64,000 bases of DNA from CAVRUD01 sp963849635 (GCA_963849635.1 CAWKIA010000037.1:124001-188000); one strand, 5' to 3'; shown: positions 24,542 to 35,339, counted from the stretch's first letter. Notes: generated from the letters alone by a model not told the origin. Numbers and translations are program-made.

Positions 24542-27500
24542 TTACAGCACCACCCGGAGCGTCATCACCTCGAACGGGCGCACCGAGATGCGGATGGTAT
24601 CGCCCGCCACGATCGGCTCCGTCGCTTCCGCCAGGATCGAATCGTCGTGCTCCTCCAGAAGCGTCACGCGCTCGGCCCGCTTGACCTCGCTCGGGAAGGT
24701 CAGCGATGCCAGGCCCCGGGCGCCGTGTGGCTCGTAGAGCCGCAAGATGGCGCCTTCCCCTTCTTCGGGCTGCTTCAGGCTACCGAGGCCAAGTTCTAGT
24801 CCGCCACATCTGACGAAGCCGCCACTTGGCGGCAACGAGGCATCGCCCGGGGCATCGGCCGGATTGCTGGGCACGGGCACCGCCGACATCGCGCTGTTGA
24901 ACCAGAATGCCTGCCGGGTGACACCAGCGGTGGTCCAATCGCCGACGTGGGGGAGTAGCGCGTAGGTAATGTGGTGCTCGCCGAGATCGGCCAGAGGGTC
25001 CGGGTACATGGTGCCCCGGACCAAGCTGAGGTTGAGCTCGTTGCCGATCGCGCCGTGGCCGTACTTGCCGTCGTTGAGCAGCGCCACGCCGTAACCGGGC
25101 TCGGACATGTCGGCGAACCGGTGCCCGGAGACCTCGAATCTGGCGAGATCCCACGACGTGTTGCGATGGGTTGGCCGGCGCACGACCCCGAACATCGTCT
25201 CGTAGGTCGCCTCTCGGGTGTGAATCGCCAGCGGGAACCGGGCTTTGATCAGCGTGGTCCGCTCATGCCAGTCGATATCCGTGACGATATCGATCCGCTT
25301 CGAGCAGGCCAGCAACCGGTAGGTCTGGACGATCGTCGAATCGCGCCAGGTCCGGATTACCCTCACCGCAGCCCGCAGGGGGCCGTTTTCGACAATGGTG
25401 ACCGATTCGACACCCCCGATTTCCTGGCCCTGGCGCTCGTAGTCCTCCTCGATGTCCCAGGCGTCATAGGTGCGCGGCTTATCGACGTAGGCCCAGAGCT
25501 GATTGCCCCGGCCGGCCAGCACCTCGCGGTTGGCGAGCAGATCGACGACGCGGTCGAGCGTACCGTCCGCGCCGATCTCGACCCGGATTTCTTCGTTCTC
25601 AAGGAGATAGCCATCGCCATGACGAGCCGCCCGCACGCTCCGGTCGTCCGGCTCGTCCTGCTTCGTCCGCCGCCTGTTCGATGCCGTGGTCAGGACACAC
25701 CAACCGAGCCCGGGAACTGTCCGATCGGGATCGTAGGCCAGGACCCATCTTCGACCGCCTGCAGCGGCACCGTCACGCCGTCGGCATCCCGGAGTTCGAC
25801 CGTTCCCTCCCGGGCGGTCAGGGTCACCTCAAGCGGGCGAGGGTGCAAGCTGGAGTTGCCGACGAGATAGCAGTCGCCGTCAAGTGTGTTGCCGGCCAAA
25901 ACACCGAGATGGCGGAGAGCCGCATCGCGCACGAGCGTCGCCGTCTGGATCGCCTCCGCTCCCTGGCGGTGGGCGTCCTCGTAGACTTCATGGATCGAGG
26001 AACCAGGCAGGATATCGTGGAACTGGTTGAGGAGGACGCTCTTCCAGGCGGACTCGAGGGCGTTGCGTGGATCGGTAAAGCCGTACGGCGTCGCCAGCGC
26101 GGCGAACGCCTCCGCCTCTTGCAACCGATGCTCACCCTGGCGATTCTGGGCTTTGACCTTGCCCTGCGAGGTCAGCGTTCCGCGGTGATACTCCAGGTAG
26201 AGCTCGCCCGCCCAGACCGGCAGGCCCTCGGCCGGTAGGGCAGCATAGAAATCTTCAATCTTGGTCATGCGGAGCTTCGGCAACGCCGGGAAATCCTTGA
26301 TCCGGGCGTAGTTCTCCAGCATTCGCCGGCTTGGACCGCCGCCGCCGTCTCCCCAGCCGAAGGCAAGCAGGCTGTCCGGGTGGTAGCGCTTGCCCTCGGA
26401 CTCGCGCCAGGTGCCAAGCACGTCCAGCGGGGCGACGTTCCCGTTGTAGCCGTGGGCGGGATCGAGGTTGCGGAACATGTGGGCCGTCACCCGGGACCCG
26501 TCGAGCCCCTCCCAGAAGAAGAGGTCGTGCGGGAACCGGTTGGTCTCGTTCCAGGTCAGCTTGATCGTAAAGAATCCGCCGATCCCGGCCCCACGCAGCA
26601 ACTGCGGAATTCCAGCCGAGAATCCAAAGACATCCGGCAGCCAGGCGACCGTCGAACGCTTGCCAAACGTCTGCTCGAAGTAGCGCTGGCCGTAGAGCAG
26701 ATGGCGGACAAACGCCTCGCCGCTGGTGATCATGCAGTCCGGCTCGAGCCAGGAGCCGCCGATCGGTTCCCAGCGTCCTTCGGCCACGCGCTGCTTGACC
26801 CGCTCGAAGAGGTCTGGGTCCTCGGCCTCGACCCAGGTGTAGAGCTGGGCCGACGACTGATTGAACGTGAAATCCTCGTAGCGCTCCATCAGGTCGAGGA
26901 CATTCGAGAACGTTCGCCGCCCCTTGCGGTGCGTCTCGGCCAGCGGCCAGAGCCAGGCGAGGTCGATGTGGGCATGGCCCGTCAGGGCCAGATTGCCGTG
27001 CGGTGGGAAGCGCTCCTTGAGACCATCCAGCGCGGCCGCTATCCCCTCCCGCACGGTTTCGACCGCCGCGACCGCCTCGGCGGCCAGCGGTTCGAGGCCT
27101 TTGGCGGGCTTGGGCAACTGCCAGATGGAGAGGTGGTCGCCGCGAACGGTGTACGCCTCGGCGGCGTACCCGCCCCCAACCGAGTTCACTCCGCTGCCGA
27201 GAGGATCGACAAACCCCTGCACGTAGCGCGCGATCGTCGTGTCGGTATCTGTCGGCCAGGTATCCGCCAAACCGTCGTAGGCGGTTTCGACGACAGCGAG
27301 GAGGTGGGGGACGACCTCGTGGTCGCCGAGCTGAGTGCAGGTCTGCAAAATCATCGTCAGGTCACGCTCGAGTGCGCGGACTGCCTGATGAGGGATGACG
27401 AGATGCGCCCGTTCGATCCGGGGCTCGCCGATGTGGGTGCCGAACATGCCCTTGGGCATTACCTCGGCTTCGATCGCGATCGCCTCGCCGCCCTTGGCCG

Positions 27501-27840
27501 CATCGACCAGCGGGTAGGTGAAGTGGAACGGATCGAGTCCGGTTTGGAGCACGGTCGATCCGCCGATGGTAATCCGCGCCAGCCCCTCGCCACCCAGCCA
27601 CAGCTCGAGCTCGACCGGCTCGCCCGCCCAGGCGTCCGGAATCTTCGAGAGGGTGGTGAATTTGACCGGGCCGGCGTTCACCGGCCAAAAGTCCTTCAAC
27701 TTGACGCTGCGGCGAATCTCGCTGCCGACTGTGAACTGCCAGTCGGGGATGGCAATTTCGCGGGCGTTGCGCCAGGCGCGGATCTCACCCAGGCGCCGGA
27801 CAAGGCGATCCAGGCGGCGGGCATCGAACACGTTTACCAC
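24542..27840 (-). CDS. GH38 alpha-mannosidase, interrupted by one missing base
   Basis: Hydrolyses alpha-mannosides, usually from oligosaccharides. The catalytic domain shows GHAHIDLAWLWPLAE (zinc His/Asp), WVEAEDPDLFERV, GGSWLEPDCM, AWLPDVFGFSAG with the nucleophile Asp, and the QFHDILPGSSIHEVYEDA helical segment. After PIGQFPG the frame is lost at a GGG run (25709-25711); the other frame continues LGWCVLTTAS and then the C-terminal beta domains (ENEEIRVEIGADGTLDRVVD in part) to the stop. Joined it is about 1,100 aa, right for the family. It has no signal peptide, so it is probably cytoplasmic. It lies next to a sugar-ABC permease fragment. Confidence 0.85.
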
Positions 27841-28062
27841 GCGGTACCTCCAGAGACGACTCGCGCCGCCGTGCGTTCCGCTTCCCTCGGCCGGTTCACA
27901 CGGGCGGCGCCAAAGCGCTGTCTTGATGTGTCGCAGAAATCGCTGTGAATGCTCGTCTGCTGATTATCGCAGGATTGAGGAGGCTTTGATATTCGTCGTA
28001 AAGGCCCACCAGGTCTCTCCCGACTGGGATGCCGGGGGTACATGGGGTCTGCCCGCCCCGTC

Positions 28063-28338
28063 GTCATCCTGAGCTTGCGAAGGATCTTGGTGCGTCAGCA
28101 CCTTCGTGCTCGTTCGAGCAATCGTGGCACGGTTGGCACCTCGTCGCGCCTGGATCGGCAACAAAGGCCGTAAACGGCCAAGATCCTTCGCAAGCTCAGT
28201 AGTCCGACCAGCACAAAATGTCGGATTTGGGACGAGCATGGCCGGGCTGATTTGGAGCGTCAATCTGACCCGACTCGCTCTCCCGTGACGCCCGCGCCGA
28301 CATGACATTTTCCGCCTAGTCGGACTACTCAGGATGAC
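28063..28338. repeat. hairpin repeat element, right arm interrupted
   Basis: The left arm GTCATCCTGAGCTTGCGAAG-GATCTTGG (28063-28090) is inverted at 28178-28199, and the last six bases of the right arm (GATGAC) appear only after a 128-bp insertion. A diverged sister lies at 35441-35586. The rest of the 27841-28361 gap holds no gene that I can support. Confidence 0.7.
28200..28327. mobile_element. 128-bp MITE-like insertion with 5-bp target duplication
   Basis: Ends are TAGTCCGAC … GTCGGACTA, extending imperfectly to about 25 bp (both ends share AAAATGTC). It is flanked by CTCAG on each side (28195-28199, 28328-28332), and its removal restores the hairpin arm CTCAGGATGAC. No coding capacity; it would need a transposase supplied elsewhere. 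Confidence 0.75.
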
Positions 28339-28361
28339 AGCCTATGCGGGCGCCTAGTGCA

Positions 28362-29087
28362 TCACTTGAAGCTGCCGACCGTCACGCCCTCGACGAAGAA
28401 GCGCTGGAACATGAAGAAGATTGCCAGCACGGGCAGCACGACGAGCACCGAGGCCGCCAGGAGGAGGTTGTATTGAACGTCGTACTGGGACTGCGATTGG
28501 AAGAACGTCAGCCCAATCGACAGGGTATACGTGCGCTCGTTTGTGAGGAAGATAAGCGGGCCGAAGTAGTCGTTCCAGGCATGGAGGGCGGCGAAGATGC
28601 AGACGACCGCCACTGCGGGATAGGCCTGGGGCAGGATGATCTGGAAGAGGATCCGGAGTTCGTTGGCGCCGTCCATCTTGGCCGCGTCGGAGATGTCCTT
28701 CGGGATCTGCATGAAGAACTGCCGCATCAGGAAGATCCAGAAGGCGTTACCGAACCAGAGCGGCACGATCAGCGGCAGGTAGGTGCCGATCCAACCGAGG
28801 TCGTTGTAGATGTCGAAGAGGCCCACGATGATCGCGGGGAAGGGGATGAAGACCGTCGCGAGCACGAGCCCGAAGAGCTGGTCCCGGCCGGGCCATTCGA
28901 TCCGGGAGAAGCCGTAGGCCACGATCGGGTTGGAGATCGCCGAGCCGAGCACGGTAAAGAACGTGATCAGTGTCGTGTTCCAGAAGTAACGCCAGAATGG
29001 GAAGACCTCGGTCGCGTCTTTGAAGTTGGCCCAACGCGGGTCTTGCGGCAGGAACTTCGGCGGATACATCGAGAGTTCCAGTGTCAC
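28362..29087 (-). CDS. carbohydrate ABC transporter permease (MalG type), N-terminus missing
   Basis: 241 aa. Five membrane helices and the cytoplasmic EAA loop (DISDAAKMDGANELRILFQIILPQ in part) mark a sugar-importer inner-membrane subunit. The protein starts at YPPKFLPQDPRWANF, a point that normally follows the first membrane helix, and no hydrophobic segment can be found upstream in any frame. No binding protein, second permease or ATPase gene accompanies it. It is probably a 5'-truncated remnant left next to the mannosidase; function is doubtful. Confidence 0.7.
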   Translation of the reverse strand: MTLELSMYPPKFLPQDPRWANFKDATEVFPFWRYFWNTTLITFFTVLGSAISNPIVAYGFSRIEWPGRDQLFGLVLATVFIPFPAIIVGLFDIYNDLGWIGTYLPLIVPLWFGNAFWIFLMRQFFMQIPKDISDAAKMDGANELRILFQIILPQAYPAVAVVCIFAALHAWNDYFGPLIFLTNERTYTLSIGLTFFQSQSQYDVQYNLLLAASVLVVLPVLAIFFMFQRFFVEGVTVGSFK

Positions 29088-29338
29088 TCCGGCGACCTCG
29101 CCGGTAGGTCTTCACGGTTCGTCCGACATCGCACGATCCGGGCGGTCACCCCCTTTCGTTTCCCGGAGTCGAGGGCACCCATATTCGATTGGATGTCCAC
29201 GCGGAGCGTAGGAAAATCCTCCCGATGGGCAGATAAGTGAATGGCGGACCTGATATTGGCCGCAACGATGAGGTTCGCCTAGATTCGGAACTATAGTCCC
29301 GTCCGTTTGGCTGTCAAGCGATAGCGAAAGTTGCTCGG

Positions 29339-30960
29339 GTGGCCGTGCCCGAGAATGGAGCGCTAAATGCAGTGCTGGCTAGCGGACTCGCTGACGAAGG
29401 TTCTATCCGAGGTCGCCAGCTGAGCAACGTGATGAGTTGCGCCTGGGGATCGTCAAAGGTGAGCGGATTTCCCTTCAGGTCGTCTGCCGCAGCGCTGATC
29501 GACCCACGACCATCTCGGCACGTGTGGACGGGCCGGACGGGATCCGGGTGCGCATTCGACACGCTGGCCTTGTGCCGGTGCCGCACCTCAGCACGGAGAC
29601 CCCGCTTGAGGAGATCGAAGGTGTCGACTACCTCCCGGGGTTCGTCCCAGATCCGCTGCTTCCCGAGACCACCACCGTGGTTGGACCGTGGGAGACCACC
29701 AGCTTTTGGGTCAGTATCGAGGTCGACGATGGCGTCGTTCCCGGCGATCATCGACTCCGGATGACACTTGCCACCGGTGACGGCGACCTCCCTCCCCTGA
29801 CAATCATCCTGAATGTCCACCCGGCGACATTGCCGGTTCGCGCGGACTTTCCGGTCACTCATTGGTTTTACGCGGACGCCATCGCCGATTGGTACCGCGT
29901 CGACCTGTTCGGCGAGCCGTTCTGGCGCCTGCTCACGCCCTACTTTCGGAATCTCGTCGAGCATGGCCAGGACACCATCTACGTTCCCATCTTCACGCCG
30001 CCCCTCGACGGAGTGAAGCGCCCAACGCAATTGCTCGGGGTCTCGCACGACGGTCAGGACTATTCGTTCGATTGGTCCCAGGTCGACCGCTGGGTCACGA
30101 CCGCGCAGGACGCCGGACTACGCCGGTTCGAATGGACCCATCTCTTCTCGCAATGGGGCGCACGGCATGCCATCCGAATCTATCGGGACCACGGTGACGA
30201 TGGAATGCTGCTCTGGGACCCACAGACGCCAGGAACGGGCGAGGTCTACCGCGAGTTCCTCGGCCAGTTCCTCCCAGCGTTCGAGCGGTACCTCCGAGCG
30301 AACGGCTTGCTGGAGCGAAGCTTCTTTCATCTCTCCGACGAACCGTCTGGGGAGGAGCACATTGCAAACTTTCGGTCGGCCCGCGCACTCCTCCGTGACC
30401 TTGCCCCCTGGATGAACGTCATGGATGCCATGCACGACGTGGAATACGTACGGGAGGGACTGACCGATGTCCCGATTGCCCTCCTCCCGGCGGTCCCGAG
30501 TTTTCTGGCCGAGGGTGTTCCGAGCTGGGCCTATTTCTGCTGCCAACCGCGCGGGCGATTTCTCAACCGCCTGCTCGACACGCCCCTCACGAAGATCCGC
30601 ATGTCGGGGTGGATCATGTACCGTCTTGGGGTCGCCGGGTTTCTCCACTGGGGCTACAACTACTGGTATCGCTCGCAGACAACCGAACTGATCGATCCGT
30701 ATGCCGTGACCGATGCCCACGCATGGCCGAGGTGGGCATACGGCGATCCGTTCGTTGTCTACCCGGGCCCGGACGGCCCAATCGATTCGATTCGATGGGA
30801 GGTCTTCGCGGAGAGTTTGCAGGACTACGCGCTGCTGCAGATGGCAGGCATCAACCGGGACGATCCACTCCTAAGCGGCATCGTGGACTTTGCCAATTTC
30901 CCCAGTGATCCGCACTGGATCGAAATGGCGCGGGCCGAGGTATTGGCTCGCCTCAAATAG
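29339..30960 (+). CDS. DUF4091 / GH-like protein, one base missing near the start
   Basis: Begins at the GTG at 29339 (AVPENGALNAVLASGLADE), then one A is missing from a GAAAGG-like run at about 29397; the other frame continues RFYPRSPAEQRDELRLGIVKGERISLQ and remains open to the stop. The body has the TIM-barrel-like features of DUF4091 proteins: HWFYADAIADWYRVD, TIYVPIFTPPLDG, RFEWTHLFSQWG, FFHLSDEP, and GFLHWGYNYWY. DUF4091 proteins are probable glycoside hydrolases acting on plant or microbial polysaccharide. No signal peptide is visible. Convergent with the dynamin gene. Confidence 0.75.
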
Positions 30961-30968
30961 CGGAAGGA

Positions 30969-31005
30969 CCCGTGCCCTCCTACTCGGGCATCAGAAGGGC
31001 ACGGG
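30969..31005. terminator. bidirectional terminator hairpin
   Basis: CCCGTGCCCT pairs with AGGGCACGGG around a 17-nt loop, between the convergent stops at 30960 and 31045. A short T-rich stretch (TGTCTCTT) follows. Confidence 0.65.
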
Positions 31006-31044
31006 ACCTGTCTCTTAACATTCGCGACGGGCGATGAGGCGTCG

Positions 31045-32976
31045 TTAGACCTCGTCCAGGCGGGCAACCGATGCTCCGCCGTCGCTCCTCGCGGCGCCCG
31101 CACCCTCGGCACGATTTGGAATCGGTGCCGACGTCCGCTCTGCCTCCGGCGGCAGGGATGCGGGAAAATCGTCGGTATCCGGACCGATCCGGTGACGCAG
31201 AGTGCGCAGGGAATTGCGCACGTCGTCGAGCTGGTCCTGCGCGCGCGAAACTCGCTCCTGCTCCGTCTTCACGAACCGGGTGTACGGTGCGATTGCGTCC
31301 CTGATGCGACCGGTCGAGCGGGCAAGCTCAAGCTCGAACTGGTCACTCATCGCCTCAACCAACCGGTTCTCCAACTCCCCGGCGCGCAGGCGGAAATCGT
31401 CGCGGGCGGTCTTGCGCTTCCGTGGCAGCACGAAGAGACCAATACCGGCAACGACGCTCGCGGCCAGAATGCCAGTCACGTCGAAGGCGACGGTCGAGGC
31501 AGCGGCAACGACGATCGCACCGAGGCCAACCGCGCCTGCCTCCGCCACGGCTACGGTCGCGACCGCGTTCCGGACCGATTGGGAGAGGGCGTGGGCCTCC
31601 GCCCTGGCGTCGTAGCGGTCGATCTCGTCCTGGGCCCGGGAGGCGACAGACTCCAGCAGGGAGCGGCGATCGTAGCGGAACTGGCCACTGACCTCGCCGA
31701 TCAGCTCATCGGCGTAGCGGCGCAGGCGCTGGCGATCGATGTACTCGGTCACGTCCTGCCAGATGCGCAAGTCGCGCTCGACCATCCAGTCGATCAACTC
31801 TTCGACGGTGGCGTCGACCCGCGCCTCGGTATCGGCGACGACCTGCTGCTCGAATTGAGCTTTGATCTTTTCGCTCTTGAGTAGATCGAAGATCCGTCCA
31901 AGCCGGATAGTCTCCTCGAAGAAGGCATCGCCCCGGGAGATCATCTTGAGAACGATGTTCTCGACCCGGACACGGTAATCCTTGAACTGCGAACGCATGT
32001 CGCCGGTGTAGACCTCGAGCTGGCGCTCGATGTTGCTGATCGTGGCCATATCGTCGCGCAGGACCTTGAGACGGTCCTCGGCGTCAACGGAGTATCGCTC
32101 CGCGACTCGTTCCGCCACCCCGAGCGGGTTCAAGATCTTGAGCCTGATCCGACCCTCTTCGTCCAACGTCTCGATGACGTACTGCTCCAGCGTGCCGAAG
32201 CGGCTGAGCTGCCACAGCCGCTCGCGCTCGGCCGGGTTACGGTCGCCCAGCGCCTTCGCCTGCTGGGCCAGCAGCGCGGAGACCGGAAATATCTCCGGCT
32301 TGAACCCCAGCAGGCGCTGGATGTTGTCCTCGACGAAGCTCATGACCTGCTGGACCGACTCTTCGGTGCGGAGGAGATCGACTTTATTGACGATGATGAC
32401 GATCTTCTTGCCCCACTCCCGGATCTCGGCCATGAACTCCCGCTCGCTCTCGGTGAACGGGCGGTCGGATGAGGTGAGGAAGAGGACCAGATCGGCGCGA
32501 GGCACGAACCGCTCGGTCAGGAGTTCGTGCTCGCGGATGATCGCGTTGGTGCCGGGGGTATCGACGACGGTGATCTCGTCGAGGAACTCGGCCGGGAAGG
32601 TCCGCTCGATGATGCCGTCCGGCAGCATCTGCTCGGCCTGCGTCTCACCGTACTTCAGAAGATTGATCACGGCGGTCGTCGGAGTGACCCCCTCGGGCAT
32701 CACCTCGGCGCCGATCAGGGCGTTGATGAAGGCCGACTTGCCGGCGTTGAACTCGCCGACGATCACCAGGAGGAAAAGCGACGTGAGCTGCTCTACCGCC
32801 TGGCGGAGGGCGTCCTGGTCCTCGTCCGTGGCCGGATACTCGGACAGGATCGTATCGAGGCGTTCGAGCAGCGCCGTCTCCTCGGTCAGGAGATCTTGTT
32901 GCTGATCGGTCAGCAGGCCGCCGCCGTCGCCAGTCTTGCGTTTGCGGCTGCGGCCGTGGAAGATGCTTCGGACCAT
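31045..32976 (-). CDS. dynamin-family GTPase
   Basis: 643 aa from the ATG at 32976. GTPase motifs: G1 EFNAGKSAF, G2 Thr in GVTPTTAV, G3 DTPGTN and G4 NKVD. A helical stalk follows, then a hydrophobic hairpin (about residues 475-525, AEAGAVGLGAIVVAAASTVA … ILAASVVAGIGLFVLP in part) that could insert into membrane, as in bacterial dynamin-like proteins. The C-terminus is helical, then disordered. Likely role in membrane remodelling or stress protection; not demonstrable here. A single gene rather than the tandem pair common for bacterial dynamins. Confidence 0.85.
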   Translation of the reverse strand: MVRSIFHGRSRKRKTGDGGGLLTDQQQDLLTEETALLERLDTILSEYPATDEDQDALRQAVEQLTSLFLLVIVGEFNAGKSAFINALIGAEVMPEGVTPTTAVINLLKYGETQAEQMLPDGIIERTFPAEFLDEITVVDTPGTNAIIREHELLTERFVPRADLVLFLTSSDRPFTESEREFMAEIREWGKKIVIIVNKVDLLRTEESVQQVMSFVEDNIQRLLGFKPEIFPVSALLAQQAKALGDRNPAERERLWQLSRFGTLEQYVIETLDEEGRIRLKILNPLGVAERVAERYSVDAEDRLKVLRDDMATISNIERQLEVYTGDMRSQFKDYRVRVENIVLKMISRGDAFFEETIRLGRIFDLLKSEKIKAQFEQQVVADTEARVDATVEELIDWMVERDLRIWQDVTEYIDRQRLRRYADELIGEVSGQFRYDRRSLLESVASRAQDEIDRYDARAEAHALSQSVRNAVATVAVAEAGAVGLGAIVVAAASTVAFDVTGILAASVVAGIGLFVLPRKRKTARDDFRLRAGELENRLVEAMSDQFELELARSTGRIRDAIAPYTRFVKTEQERVSRAQDQLDDVRNSLRTLRHRIGPDTDDFPASLPPEAERTSAPIPNRAEGAGAARSDGGASVARLDEV

Positions 32977-33165
32977 CGCCTGCGTCGCCCCCTGACAGAT
33001 GCAGCCGCCCAAAGACCGCCGCGCCTCAACGTCTCAGACGGGCATGATAATCGGTTCCCTGGCGTGAACGCCGTCGAGTACTTGGTTTTCAGGCAGGCGG
33101 TGTCTGTCCAACGGGAGGATGGGGGCAGAAACGCGGAAACGGTCCGTAAACCTGGCAAACGGCTT

Positions 33166-33288
33166 GTAGGGGCAGACCGATGTGTCTGCCCGGCCTCTAG
33201 CAGGCGGCGTTTCGTACATCGAACCGCGTTTCCAGAACGCGAACTGGGTTGGCGGATAAGAAGGGCAAACACATCGGTCTGCCCCTAC
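33166..33288. repeat. inverted repeat with GTAGGGGC ends
   Basis: GTAGGGGCAGACCGATGTGT-CTGCCC (33166-33191) is mirrored at 33263-33288 with one mismatch. Each arm is also self-complementary. It occupies much of the 32977-33306 gap, where no gene is seen. Same family as 39885-39993. Confidence 0.65.
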
Positions 33289-33306
33289 AGCGGCCACCTG
33301 GCGGCA

Positions 33307-34131
33307 CTAGGAATCTGGCTTATCCGGAGCATTCTTTTTGTCCTCGGCGTCCTCAGGCTGCTCTTCGGAGTCGGCCGGAGTGTCCTTGGGTTCCAGCAGC
33401 GACCACAGTTCGGCGTCGGTCAACCGGCGACCTGGAATCCCCACGAACGTCGGGGCAAGAGAGACTGTTCCGGCCTCCGCTGGCTCCGCGGGCGGTGGTA
33501 CGGAGGCGTCGGGCTGGATCGACTGAACCTCGACGGCCTGTTCGGCGGCAGCGATCTCTTCGACGGCCACGGCTGGCGCGGCGGTCGTGGTCGTATCCAC
33601 CTTGACACTGGCATTCTCGGGGGACACCGGCTCAGATTCGGCCCGCTGGACAGCCTGTTCAGCCTTCGTCTCCGTCGAAACCCCGGGTTCCCCGACGGCG
33701 GCAACGGTTGGCTCCTCAGTGGTGGTTACCACCGGCTCCGTCTTCGGAGTCGGCCGGACGGCCTCGGCAACGATGGGTTCGCTGATCGGCGCCGCCTCCG
33801 CCGGGACAAGTGGCGCGGCCGTGGTGGCGACTGGTTCTACCGGAGGCGCAACGGGCGCCCGGGTCTCAGGAGCGATCGGGTCCGCCGGCGGAGTGTGCCA
33901 TCCCTGGGCCAGGGCATCTTGGCCGTTCAGTGACAGGACGATGTCGCCGCCCCCAGCTTCGGCAATCGCCGCATAGGGCACGTAGAAGTTGGTCGGGAAG
34001 AAATATCCCCGCTCGACGATCAGGTACTCGCGATAGGTCGCGACCAGCTCTCCGAGCGTCTGACCGTCCGCGCACAGGACCCGACTCCCATCAGCATACT
34101 GCGGCGGCATGGTCTGCGAGTTCTCGTCCAT
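33307..34131 (-). CDS. PRC-barrel-like domain protein with long disordered tail
   Basis: 274 aa from the ATG at 34131 (GGGGGAG 5 nt upstream; GTG 34137 and ATG 34134 also in frame). The first ~65 residues form a small beta-barrel-like domain (GSRVLCADGQTLGELVATY, GYFFPTNFYVPYAAIAEA), similar to PRC-barrel/DUF2171 proteins. The remaining ~200 residues are Ala/Pro/Glu/Thr-rich and surely disordered, ending very acidic. No enzyme motif. The start overlaps or abuts the stop of the phosphofructokinase gene, so the two are co-transcribed; any functional link is unknown. Confidence 0.7.
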   Translation of the reverse strand: MDENSQTMPPQYADGSRVLCADGQTLGELVATYREYLIVERGYFFPTNFYVPYAAIAEAGGGDIVLSLNGQDALAQGWHTPPADPIAPETRAPVAPPVEPVATTAAPLVPAEAAPISEPIVAEAVRPTPKTEPVVTTTEEPTVAAVGEPGVSTETKAEQAVQRAESEPVSPENASVKVDTTTTAAPAVAVEEIAAAEQAVEVQSIQPDASVPPPAEPAEAGTVSLAPTFVGIPGRRLTDAELWSLLEPKDTPADSEEQPEDAEDKKNAPDKPDS

Positions 34132-34133
34132 CA

Positions 34134-35339
34134 TCACTCCCCCGGTAGCCGGGTGTAGGGCGGAAACGGGTCACGACCCAGGAGCGGCATCGCGTAGGTA
34201 CGGAATGCGTCCGTCAGCGAGCGACCATCGTCGCCGATGAAGTCATCGGGGACCGTGCGCACCTGATTCGCCACATCGCTCAACGGTGCCGTGCCAACGC
34301 TCCAGACGTACGGATCGTCCGCCTCGCGCACGAGGCTCGTCATAATGTCGGACTCGCCGTGCGCCACTCGCTCCGCCGCGCTCCGGCCCAGCGCGTAGGC
34401 CTCTTCGAGGTCGACGCGGGAGGAGAGGGAGATCGACATCCGGGCCGCTGATCCGGGCTTTTCGTAGCGGGCCCGGTGATTGGTCTCTGTCGACACCAGC
34501 CGGGCGAGCGCCGCACCGGTACTCGGGAAGTACGGATGGCCGAATGGATCGACATATTCGGGTTCGTCGCCACCGAAGTGGCGGCCCTCGGCATCGCGCA
34601 GTGTCTCCGGCAACACAAACACGACGAAACCGCGTTCGGCAACCCGGGCTTCGATCTCGGCCACCGCCGCTTCGGCCGAGTCCGGAGGCCGTTCGGGCAG
34701 GTAGACCAAGGGGAGCAGGTCCCGTTCGTCATTACTGAAGCCCAGAACCGCCGAGGCTGCGACCCAACCCGCGTCGCGCCCCATCACTTCGACGATCTTG
34801 ACCGGATAGAGGGTGGGTGAAGCCAAGCTGTCGTAGGTGGCATCGCGGACGGCGTTTGCGAGGTAGCGCGCGATAGAGGGATAGCCGGGGCAGTGATCGG
34901 TCCCGGTGAGGTCATTGTCGACTGTCTTGGGCACGCTCACCACCCGCAGTTCACTTCCAGCGGTGCGGGCTTGCTCGTGCAGGCGGTGGGCAGTGTCGGC
35001 CGAATCGTTGCCGCCGATGTACACCATCGCCCCGGCATCGAACTCAGCGTGACGCTCCAGCACGCGATCAAGGTCGCCCTCATTCAGCTTGTAGCGGCCA
35101 GTGCCCAATGCGGATGAGGGCGTGCGCAGCAGCCCCGCGAGCGTCTCCCGGCCGAGGCCGCTGAGGTCGACCATGTTTCCCGCGATCAGCCCTTCGATCG
35201 CGTGGCGCATGCCAAGCACCCGATCGAAGGCGCCGCTGGCGAGCGCGCCATCGACCACCCCGACCAAACTCGCGTTGATGACCGCCGTGGCGCCACCGGA
35301 TTGGCCGACGACCAGCGTCCGGCCGGAGTTGGAACTCAT
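34134..35339 (-). CDS. phosphofructokinase, probably PPi-dependent type
   Basis: 401 aa from the ATG at 35339. Phosphorylates fructose 6-phosphate. GQSGGATAVINASLVG is the nucleotide/phosphate loop, YIGGNDSADT the catalytic-site glycine motif, PKTVDNDLTGTDHCPGY the substrate loop, and MGRDAGW binds the sugar phosphate. ATP enzymes carry GGDG at the second motif; GGND is typical of pyrophosphate-linked relatives, so PPi as donor is more likely. That would make the step reversible. Confirming this needs kinetics or a family tree. Confidence 0.82.
   Translation of the reverse strand: MSSNSGRTLVVGQSGGATAVINASLVGVVDGALASGAFDRVLGMRHAIEGLIAGNMVDLSGLGRETLAGLLRTPSSALGTGRYKLNEGDLDRVLERHAEFDAGAMVYIGGNDSADTAHRLHEQARTAGSELRVVSVPKTVDNDLTGTDHCPGYPSIARYLANAVRDATYDSLASPTLYPVKIVEVMGRDAGWVAASAVLGFSNDERDLLPLVYLPERPPDSAEAAVAEIEARVAERGFVVFVLPETLRDAEGRHFGGDEPEYVDPFGHPYFPSTGAALARLVSTETNHRARYEKPGSAARMSISLSSRVDLEEAYALGRSAAERVAHGESDIMTSLVREADDPYVWSVGTAPLSDVANQVRTVPDDFIGDDGRSLTDAFRTYAMPLLGRDPFPPYTRLPGE

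Noticed and set aside
33307..34131. Translation-initiation or TonB-like protein suggested by the Pro/Ala/Glu-rich tail
   Set aside because: The tail is low-complexity and gives only composition-based similarity; the small N-terminal barrel is the only real domain.
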